A stretch of DNA of 64,000 nucleotides, from positions 31,061,173 to 31,125,172 of the forward strand of contig OY726560.1 in NCBI GenBank assembly GCA_963383645.1. Reading direction: 5' to 3'. Position numbers and translations under genes: made by a program. Below the pieces are notes generated by a model. The model ran no database searches and had not been told where the DNA came from. It saw only the letters and a program-made list of their open reading frames with translations. Positions 55,740-64,000 of this stretch are shown piece by piece; position 1 is the stretch's first letter, and the number at the start of each line of letters is the position of its first letter. This stretch comes from Muscardinus avellanarius (lineage: Eukaryota > Chordata > Mammalia > Rodentia > Gliridae).

Positions 55740-55825
55740 TTTGAAACAGGGTCTCTTAAGCCAGCAAGGCTGGCTTTGAACCTGCGCGATCCTCCTGTCT
55801 CCAGTGTGCGCCACCACACCTGGCC
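55638..55825 (-). repeat. B1-ID SINE (type II-like) with (TA)n
   Basis: Antisense: 'gtactggggatggaaccattc', (TA)n at 55701-55730 in the linker, 'gtctcttaagccagcaaggctggc' to 'gtgcgccaccacacctggcc'. Confidence 0.9.
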
Positions 55826-55836
55826 CCAATGTTCTT

Positions 55837-56063
55837 TTTTTTTTTTTTTTTTTTCTTGCGGGTCTGGGGATGGAACCCAGGGGCATTCAACCTCCGAGCT
55901 ACACCCCTCCCCTATTTTTTTTTTTTATTCTTTATTTTGAAACCGGGTTTCACTGAGTTGCTGAGGGCCTCACTAAGTAGCTGAGGCTGTCCGCGAACCG
56001 CGATCCTCCAGTCTCAACCTCCCGAATGCTGGGATTACAAGCGTGCGCCACCACACCCAGCTC
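55837..56063 (-). repeat. B1-ID SINE (type I)
   Basis: Antisense with long T tract; 'gtctggggatggaacccagg' to 'gtgcgccaccacacccagct'. Target duplication CCCAATGTTCTT on both sides; several CpGs kept. Confidence 0.95.
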
Positions 56064-56081
56064 CCAATGTTCTTAATTTCT

Positions 56082-56082
<1 letters not shown>

Positions 56083-56133
<51 letters not shown>
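56083..56133. repeat. (CT)n microsatellite
   Basis: Pure CT run. Confidence 0.97.
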
Positions 56134-56136
<3 letters not shown>

Positions 56137-56368
56137 CTGAAAAAATGATAGGGACATAGATAAATTTGGGATAAGGAGTTAATTTCAGAATAATTAAGAA
56201 TGACTTATATTTGAAATATAATTTGGGTTGGAGACAATGGTATTTCCAAGTGTGTGTGTCACGTAAAATTTAGAGATAAAAGACCTCATCTTGGATAAAC
56301 TGAAGACTTAAATTTCATGGTTATCATGAAAGAGACACAAAAAGTTCTCAAGAGAAGAGAATATAAAA

Positions 56369-56432
56369 GATTGCAATTTTTCAATAGGTAGCACTTCAAA
56401 GATTGCAATTTTTAAATAGGTAGTACTTCTTG
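56369..56432. repeat. 32-base tandem duplication
   Basis: GATTGCAATTTTTCAATAGG and GATTGCAATTTTTAAATAGG start at 56369 and 56401, each followed by TAG(C/T)ACTTC. Confidence 0.9.
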
Positions 56433-56449
56433 GGAATAATATATATTCT

Positions 56450-56662
56450 TATCTTTATTTTTATTTTTATTTTTTGGTACTGAGGATGGAACCCATGGGA
56501 TTCTACCTCTGAGCTATACTTCCAGCTTTTTTTTTTTATTCTTTATTTTGAAACAAGGTCTCACTAAATTGTGTAGGTCCTCACAAGCCATGAAACCGAG
56601 ATCCTCTCAGCCTTCCAAGTACTGGGATTACAAGTGTGTGCTCCCCCCACGCCAGGCTCAGA
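56450..56662 (-). repeat. B1-ID SINE (type I)
   Basis: Antisense: (TTTTA)n, 'gtactgaggatggaacccatgg' to 'ccccacgccaggct'. Diverged. Confidence 0.88.
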
Positions 56663-56987
56663 AGTAATGAATTTAATAAGCATCCATACTAATATTTCTC
56701 TGCATGACCCTGGACTAGTACTCTACAAACTTCTTTGATCACACACCTCTACCATAATAGAATTGCTGAACATATGCCCTTAGCAAATATAATTGTCTTG
56801 CTAAGATAATACGGCCAATGTAGTGTCCATACTGGGAAAAAAGGAAGCTTCACTGTTTTCTGTTTTCTGGTTTCCACCTCCTTGCACTATCAGCATTAAA
56901 TTTAATCTAATCTGTATTCCCTTTATGGAACACATTTTAATTTTCCCCATGTCCTTAAGTTAAAACTTGACTATTCGTGTTTGGAGG

Positions 56988-57184
56988 GGTGGGTACTGGG
57001 GATGGAACTCAGGCACGGTCTATTTCTGAGCTACACTCCCATTCCTATTTTATTATTTTGAAAAAGGATTTCACTAAGTTACAGAGGCCTCACTAAGTAG
57101 CTGAGGCTGGCTGAGAACCTGCTATCTTCCTATCTCGACACCCCAAGTACTGGGATTATAAGTGTGCACCACCATGCCTGGCAG
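56988..57184 (-). repeat. B1-ID SINE (type I)
   Basis: Antisense: 'gtactggggatggaactcagg' to 'gtgcaccaccatgcctggc'. Confidence 0.92.
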
Positions 57185-57911
57185 AAACTCTGTTCTTTTT
57201 TCCAACCACATGCAGACATTTTCTGTGTTCAATATACTGTAAGTGAAACAAGGACACTATAGTCTAAGCCCGCCTTATGGATTTCTCGTTCTCACTATAT
57301 TTGCTTAGGTGGCACCAGTCAGCTGCTTTAGAGCTAAGTAAGGGTACTGATGTCATTCCATATGCTAAATCTCATAACGTTTTATTTACAAATTGCCAAC
57401 TCTAGCATTTCCTTTCCACCCCCAAGAGTCTGTTCAGCTGCTCCACATTCAGAGAGGGAGCAACTCCACTCCTTGGAGACCATTGATTTTGTCTTAACTT
57501 TCTCAAGGTTCAGAGATGCTGCCTCCTACTCAAGTACCAGCATTTATTTGCTGGGTAGGCAAGTCTAAGGTTACTGCACACCTGCATGGTATGGTATGCA
57601 CACTCCTGTCCAAAGCCCATCCAGCCTTTCCCCTTCCAGATTCAAATCCTTATAGTGTTAGTCTCCTGGTGCACCAGACTCACTGCTTGCTCATTATTTT
57701 AGTTTCCCCTTTTTGCTTTTAATCACTTTTAGTTTCAATCTTTTCTGTGTTATCTTATAATTCTTGGACATGATATTGAGAACTTCAGAGTGTTTGCATG
57801 ATAAGGCAGGAACGGTACAAGTACTAATGACCTTGTAATGACGGATATGTTCTCTGTGAGTAAAATTGCTTTACCAAATGTTTAGTTATTGGGATTAAAA
57901 GAGACCAAGAA
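57185..57911. other. unique DNA, no feature seen
   Basis: Short + strand frames at 57350-57722 lack splice support. Confidence 0.45.
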
Positions 57912-58085
57912 GCCTGGTACAGTGGCATATGCTTATGATCCAAGTACTTGGGAGACCGAGACAGGAGGATCTCAGGATTTAGACCAGCCTTAGTGAGACT
58001 CTGTTTCAAAATTTAAAGGGTTGGGTGTGTAGCTTGGGGATAGAATGCCCCTTGGTTCAACCCCCAGTGCCAATGAACAAATACA

Positions 58086-58125
<40 letters not shown>

Positions 58126-58127
58126 GC
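57912..58127 (+). repeat. B1-ID SINE (type I) with (AAAT)n tail
   Basis: 'agcctggtacagtggcatatgc' to 'gttcaacccccagtgcc', then (AAAT)n at 58087-58126. Confidence 0.92.
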
Positions 58128-58228
58128 CAAGAAGGTGAATGCAGAAGATCTGAATAATATAATTCTTAATGCAGTCTCAGAACCTGGGGTTAGTGTGAAT
58201 AACAAGCCTGTTGGTTTAACACAAGTTT

Positions 58229-58450
58229 GTGCCAGGTGTGGTGGCGCTCGCTTGTAATCCCAGCACTTGGGAAGCTGAGACAGGAGGATCACACAGGTTC
58301 AAAGCCACCCTCAGCTATTTAGTGAGGCTCTCAGCAACTTAGTGAGACCCTGTTTACAAATAAAGTATAAAATAGGTCTGAGAGTATAGCCCAGAGGTAG
58401 AAAAGCCCCTGGGTTCCACCCCCAGTACCACAAAAAAGCAAGAAAGCAAG
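58229..58450 (+). repeat. B1-ID SINE, transitional form
   Basis: 'gtgccaggtgtggtggcgctcgc' to 'gttccacccccagtaccac'. It has the type II 'cacacaggttcaaagcc' and 'ataggtctg' but the type I middle and B box, so it looks like a link between the two. Confidence 0.93.
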
Positions 58451-58537
58451 AAAGCAAAGAAAGAAAGAACAAGACAGGCAAAGCCCTTCTCCATATATTT
58501 CCAGTGTTAGTGCTTCAGCTTAAACTATGGTTGTGAG

Positions 58538-58678
58538 ACTGAAACAGTATGATTGTAAGTCCGAGGAAAGCCTCAGCATGTTTCAAAAACAAACAAATAA
58601 AAAAAGGCAGGTGGGTATAGCTTGGAAGTGAAATGCCCCTGGGTTTAATACTCAGTACTACAAAACAATAAAAAAAAT
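58538..58678 (+). repeat. B1-ID SINE, 5'-truncated
   Basis: Starts in B1 ('actgaaacagtatgattg') and ends 'gtttaatactcagtactac' with A tail. Confidence 0.85.
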
Positions 58679-61324
58679 ATGAATACAAAAACATGGTCAT
58701 GAAGAACGAGGGCCCAGATCTGCCTAAGGATGCTAACTAGGCTAAAGTTTGTCCCACACATTCAACTCATAATTTAGGATATTAGAACTACTCTTTAAAC
58801 GGTACTGTTTTCCAGAAGGACAGTGTGACTGGCGTTTGCCACACCACTTCCTGAAAAAGTGCTACAGTACACTCAAGAGGACCAAGAAAGGGACCTGGTA
58901 TGGTAGTTCGGTTTTGAAAAAAGAAATTCAAAAGTAGCATATTTCACTGGGATCACACAAAATGGAAGATATCGTGATAAATCATTTTCAGAAATGATTT
59001 CTGATACACACAATATACATATATTGGTCATTTTAGCATTATATATGCTAAATATATATGTGCATCACATGTGGGGGTCTTCATAAAGAAGCTGCATCCC
59101 AGTGTTTGAAATTATTGGACACAAATGCATAACCAACAAATAAACAAGCTTCAGAAAGACACAGAGTCAAAGAACTTGAAATATTTATCAATCCTTTTGA
59201 AAGGCTGCTCCAATTAAATCACATGGATGCTTTCCAGTTGGCAAGAGAAAGGGATTGCTCAAAGGTTTCAGATTGAAAAGCCTCATGCAGCTCTCTAGGC
59301 AAGAAGTTTGGCAGTGATTCTGAAAAACTACAAAGACAAGTTCCCAAATATTTATCATATGATTTGTATTCTGCAGTCATGCCCAGTTTCAGTGGCAACA
59401 GAGGGAAGGAATGGATGAAGTCAGATTACAGGAATAGAATGTTCGAGAAAGGACTTAAATATTGAATGCATATTTCCACAGAAGGCCTTAACCACAGACC
59501 TTCTGTCAGTCTCTTCTTACTAATGCTCACCAGCACAAAAAACTTACCTTTGGGCAAAATACTACAAGAAAACCTTGATTTTGAAGGAGAACAACATTCC
59601 CTCTACTAAAATACAAAGATGCTTCTAAGTAAACCTCCCCTGTAAATTATGTCCCACCATATTTTTAAATCATGAAGTAGTAAAGATAGAGCTACTATCG
59701 CAAAATGAGGTAAAGAAATACATTTCCTACCAGTAAGGAACTGTATGTTCACTTAGTTTTAATAAACATATAAAAGCATGCTTTGTATGAAAGGAATTCA
59801 GTTAGAGAAGGAAGAAAGAGATGCTTAATTTTTACATTTCTAAACTATAATGGAAAAAAGATTACAACCCTTATTTTATATTAATGAAGAGGATTCTGTT
59901 GTTTTATGTTTATGTGTAATTTTTCTTAGCTTATCTTAAGATAGTAAACTAGAAATACTAGAAATAGAAGTATGTCTCTATATTAATGTCGAATCGTGTG
60001 TTTTTCTGTGTTAATATTATCTTTTTTTTTTTTTTTTTTACTTAAAAATCGCCCAAAGGGATTCAGCACAGCTTATCATCTGGGTAAAGTTCATTATTCT
60101 GACTTTATTTTCCATGGTCATGTAGTAATCTAAGCAGTGCTTACATACTGTGCAAAGTCACAGAATAAAATAAGAGTCACACCTATTTCTACTCTCAAGG
60201 CAAAATATTTAAGTTTCTTCCAGCATTTACCAGAGTTTGGGTATATAATAAAATCTCATTTAATATTTGTTCAATTCACTTACTTATAAAAAGTCTAGAG
60301 TCCAAGGGATAGAATTCATAATCAGTAAAAGTTTAACTGTAAGGCTTTGAGGAAACAGAATAATTATTATTTGCTTAATTTCCATTGTTTTAGTGATTAA
60401 TAATATTCATATTTTAAGACATGTTCACATATTCATTATTGCATAAAACTAAAAACCAAAATAAAAAAAACCCAGAAGATCCTTAATTCTATATTTAGTC
60501 CTAATTTTCCACACTTCACAGTCTGCTACTATAGATGACTTTCTAAATTTAGAACACTGTGAACTACTGACATAAGGGTAGGCAGAAAAACATAGTGATT
60601 TATATGCAAAAATCCCAGGTGTTTACTGTGGGAACTACAAACATGTTGGCTTTAGCAAACTCACAATTCTATACTTAGTGTTTCAGGCATTAGGGAATCA
60701 GCTGCATTCAAAATATATTTAAAGCAGTTTTTTATCATGAGGTTTTCTAATGTTCTCCTACCAAACAATTTCTTGTTTTTCTAAGTTTCAAAATACATCT
60801 ACTTAAACCATATTTGAAAATGGTGCATTATTCCAAGATTATTATTATAATAAAAATGGCAATGCAATATGTAAATATTTAAAATATAAATGGCAGAGTC
60901 TTTTTAAAAATAAATCCTTGTCTAGAATTTTTTTTCTCTTTTGAAGCTAAAGGTCTAATATGCAGCAGGAGAAAACGGGAGGAAAAACTATAACAAGGAA
61001 TCTTGGGAATCGTTTCTCAAAGTGAATTCTTTGAATCCTCACTAAAAAGAAGTGAATCCATTAAAATAATGAAGCTAAGATTAATATTTTATGATACATA
61101 AGATAAAATATATGTATTTTCTGTGGTAGAAGTTTTCAAGTTATACCAATTTGGAAATCATTATTTCACTTGATCACTTAAAATTCTTTTGAATTGCACT
61201 CAGCCCATGTTACAAGCCCAAAAGCAAACAGAAGATATATTTCCTCATATCTTTAATATGGCTCTGTCTCTCTTTCATAGAGTTCCAGCGGCAGAAGGAT
61301 TTTTTTGTTGTTGTTGTTGTTGGT
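58679..61324. other. repeat-poor, AT-rich unique DNA
   Basis: About 2.6 kb without any SINE. No exon seen; a T tract lies at 60,022-60,040. Confidence 0.45.
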
Positions 61325-61545
61325 TTTATTTTTGGAGGGGAGGTGGGTATTGGGGCTCCATCCCAGAGTCATTCTACTTCCAAGCTAAACCTTCCAGCCA
61401 CACCTTCCCTTTAATTTTTTTGAAACAGGGTCTCACTATATTGCAGGGGTCCTTGCTAATTTGCTGAGGCTGGCCTTGAACCTGTGATCCTCTTGTCTCA
61501 ACTTCCCAAGTACAGGGCTTACATGCATACACCACCATGTCCAGC
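61325..61545 (-). repeat. B1-ID SINE (type I)
   Basis: Antisense with (TTG)n: 'ggtattggggctccatccc' to 'catacaccaccatgtccagct'. Diverged. Confidence 0.88.
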
Positions 61546-61869
61546 TCAGCTGAAAGTATATTTAAGGCCAGAAATCATTCTGCCTTGATTTAACTAATCA
61601 AGACAGGAGTAAATTTCCTGACCCTAACAAATCTGTGTTGTGAAGGGCAAAAGGAACTGGAGAGTGTTGGGGCGAAGATCAGAGATAGGGAAGAGTGCTC
61701 TAGAGAGTGGGATCCCTGATGGAAGCCAAAGGCTAGAGGCCAGGGTTAGATCCGGAGAGTGCTTTAGGCCTTACAGAGCGTGTGAACTTTATCCTGAAGT
61801 AGAGAGCAAGGGAAAGTTTCAGTTGGAGCTGAAGGAGGCAGGTTGGGATGGAGGATTCACATATGCATA

Positions 61870-62075
61870 TTTTTTTGCAGTATTGGAGTATCGGGGTTCA
61901 GAAGCATTCTACCTCCAAGCTGCACCCCTAGCCCTATTTTCTAGTCTTTATTTTGGAACAGGGTCTCACGGAGTTACAGAGGGCTAGTAGTAGCTGAGGC
62001 TGTCCCTGAACCCAGATCCTCTGGTCTCAGCCTCCCAAATGCTGGGATTATAAACTGTGCTACCACCTTGGGCTC
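61870..62075 (-). repeat. B1-ID SINE (type I)
   Basis: Antisense: 'gcagtattggagtatcgggg' to 'gtgctaccaccttgggct'. Diverged. Confidence 0.88.
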
Positions 62076-62186
62076 CATATCTGCATTTCAAAGAAGCCTA
62101 CTGTTTAAAAATGGACTAAAGGGTAGGGGAGGGCAAGTGCAGAGATCAGGCTAGGAATCCAGGCAGGAAGATGAATAAATACAAAG

Positions 62187-62395
62187 TCGGGCGTGGTGAC
62201 ACATGCTTGTAATCCCAGCATTTGGGATGCTGAGGCATGAGGATCGCAGTTCGAGGCCAGCCTCAGCTACTTACAGATGCCCTTTGCAACTCAGTGCAAC
62301 CCTGTTTCAAAATAAAGAATAAAAAATAGGGCTGGGGGTGTAGCTCAGAGGTAGAATGCCCCTGGGTTCCATCCCCAGTATGGTAAAAAAAAGAG
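62187..62395 (+). repeat. B1-ID SINE (type I), well preserved
   Basis: 'gtcgggcgtggtgacacatgc' to 'gttccatccccagtatgg' and A tail. ID A-box-like TAGCTCAGAGG and B-box-like GGTTCCATCCC are intact. Confidence 0.95.
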
Positions 62396-62800
62396 AAATG
62401 AATATATTTTAAAGATAATTAGGAGGTATGACACATAGGAGTTAGGTTCCAGACTGCCATCCACGTTCCAGAGTCTGTAGGATGAAACCATTTATTAACG
62501 TAGGGAGTGCAGAAGTAAGAACAGCTTGTTGAGGAAGTAAATTCAATTAGGAATATTGAGAATCCGTGGACCCTGTGGGATATAAGAGTTGAGGTATCCA
62601 GGTGGATTGTGGGATGATCCTGGCATAGTGATATGGACATATAGAAACCTATCCATAAGTGGTAACTGAAGCAAATGGAAAGAAAGTTATTACCCAGGAA
62701 GGGAAGGCAGGATAAAAATATAAAAAGGCAGTGATACCAACCTGTAAGGAATGAGCTTAAAAGATGTTATGGGGTGGGGGAAGTGTTTTTCTTTTTTCCC

Positions 62801-63919
62801 AAAGATGATAAGAAGTCAAGATTAGGATAACAACTAGCCATTAGATGAACCCCATGAAGGTCATTTTTGACTTTGTACAAGAGCAGTTTTGTAGGATGTT
62901 AGTCTACCAGGCAGATGCTCTAGGCAGCCAAATCTTTATTAGAAGTTTAATGATAGAGAAAAGCATTGGGGTAGTACTAGAAAGACATAAGAGTTTAGGG
63001 AGTTGTTTATTTCATCAGGAAAGATCTCAGCACATTTAAATGTTGGTGTGAAATGTCCAGTAGAAAATAGCTTGAACAAATTAGAAAAAGCAGGTTGAAT
63101 TCGTTTTTAAAAAGAGTAATAGCTAATAATAACACCACACATTCACTGGGTAAATATATACCGGGCACTCTTCCAAGTTCTTTATGCGTACTAACTGCAT
63201 TGACACTTACGAAATTCTAGGTACTATGGAAGGTACTATGACTATTTTATTTTAAAGATAAGGAAATAAAAGCCTGGAGAGTTCGAAGCACTAACTCATA
63301 GAATAACTGTCCTTCCAAAGTAGAAAAGGAAGGAACCCAAAGCTCAGGTAAAGGAACTGTCCTTTTATAGGAAGAAAACAAAACAACAACAAAAACCTTC
63401 CATCCGAAAGGACCAGAAGTAAGAGGGACGGTGTGAATGCAGGCGAATTTTTAAGTTTGGGGGCAGGAGATCGAGAGTTCTCTTACAACTTGTATTTTGT
63501 CTATCAACCAGGAGATGAAGGTGTCTGCTGAGCATGGAAGAGAGATAGGTTTGGGCTGATAAGTTTGAAGTGTGGGGAAGGTTTAAATAAGCCCTGAAAA
63601 CAAAGGAAGAGAACAAGAGCAGGCGATTATCAGATGCTCTGAGATCCCCCTGCAGGTGGAGCCAGGTGGGCCGTGTCATCCACCCAGTGTGCAGAGATGG
63701 TGCTCAGAGATGGCCTAGGAAGGTTCTAGGAGCCAGAGTCCTGAATCTACTACAGAGACATCAAAGGCCTTGGAGGGAAACCCAATAAGCAGGATGTGGA
63801 GAGGGTGGGGTAGGAGGAGGGTGTGATCCATTTAATTGGCATTTATTCGCACCTTCTTGGAAAGTAGAGTATAATTATACCTAATTATTCAGGTAAAAAA
63901 GAGAATGGCTTGTGTCCAA
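62801..63919. other. mixed old repeat and unique DNA
   Basis: Beyond the MIR at 63,110, no feature is supported. The frame 63365-63679 (-) is unassigned. Confidence 0.4.
63110..63300 (+). repeat. MIR SINE
   Basis: 'taataataacaccacac', 'ccgggcactcttccaagttctttatgcgtactaactgcatt' and 'aaagataaggaaataaaagcctggagag' are in MIR order. Confidence 0.6.
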
Positions 63920-63959
63920 AGATATATATATATATCTATCTATATATATATATATATAG

Positions 63960-64000
<41 letters not shown>
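63920..64000. repeat. (TA)n-(TG)n compound microsatellite at window edge
   Basis: TA/TC-interrupted TA run followed by (TG)n that continues past the end of the window. Confidence 0.95.

Larger units (their letters stand above)
61640..62800. repeat. possible ancient mammalian repeat, interrupted by two SINEs
   Basis: Phrases such as 'ctttaggccttacagagcgtgtgaactttatcctgaa' and 'gagatcaggctaggaatccaggcaggaagatg' resemble a long, old interspersed repeat common in mammals that I cannot name with confidence. SINEs lie at 61870-62075 and 62187-62395. Confidence 0.3.

Noticed and set aside
62335..62385. tRNA-like sequence with A- and B-box-like motifs
   Set aside because: It is the ID (tRNA-Ala-derived) part of a SINE; no complete cloverleaf with a proper anticodon arm was seen.

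Overview
This window looks like nuclear DNA from a rodent, most likely the squirrel family (Sciuridae). The main evidence is the dominant repeat: more than 50 copies of a composite SINE with a 7SL-derived B1-like left part (GGCGTGGTGGCGCATGC...) joined to a tRNA-Ala/ID-like right part (GGGCTGGGGATGTAGCTCAG...). As I recall, B1-ID composites of this kind (B1-dID, MEN) are known from squirrels and relatives. The species cannot be told from the sequence alone. There are no operons, phage, CRISPR arrays, tRNA genes or rRNA genes.

The window is almost all intergenic or intronic. The only strong gene signal is a CpG island at about 33,590-34,330. It holds a candidate first coding exon (ATG at 34263 in a good Kozak context, splice donor at 34288) on the + strand. 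A second consensus donor lies just upstream at 33571. Only eight codons of this exon would be coding, so I cannot name the gene; the rest would lie beyond the window or in exons I cannot see. One isolated candidate internal exon (22229-22369, +) encodes an acidic, lysine-rich stretch between plausible splice sites.

Region by region. 1-6.5 kb: SINEs, a MIR and two old LINE-1 3' ends, one split by a SINE. 6.5-11 kb: repeat-poor, AT-rich unique DNA. 11-16.6 kb: a MaLR-like LTR split by a SINE, several SINEs, and a 5'-inverted (twin-primed) LINE-1 with target-site duplications. 16-22 kb: SINEs, some nested. 22-26 kb: the candidate exon, L2, MIR and L1 fragments. 26.8-28.6 kb: a three-layer nest in which an old SINE is split by a defective LTR retrovirus that in turn carries a younger SINE. 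28.6-33.4 kb: L2, L1 and SINE fragments. 33.6-34.3 kb: the CpG island. 35.6-36.1 kb: a second MaLR-like LTR, opposite in orientation to the first. 36-64 kb: SINEs, microsatellites, two hAT/Charlie-type DNA transposon remnants, and several short two-copy tandem duplications (period 127, 44, 32, 28 and 26 bp).

Nesting gives a relative history. A short SINE subtype (type II), which has lost the ID B box, is found inserted in the longer type I SINE and in the provirus, so it was the later active form. I found no clearly novel biological system. The most useful items are the CpG-island promoter, the candidate exon, the nested provirus with a duplicated primer-binding-site-like motif, and the twin-primed L1.
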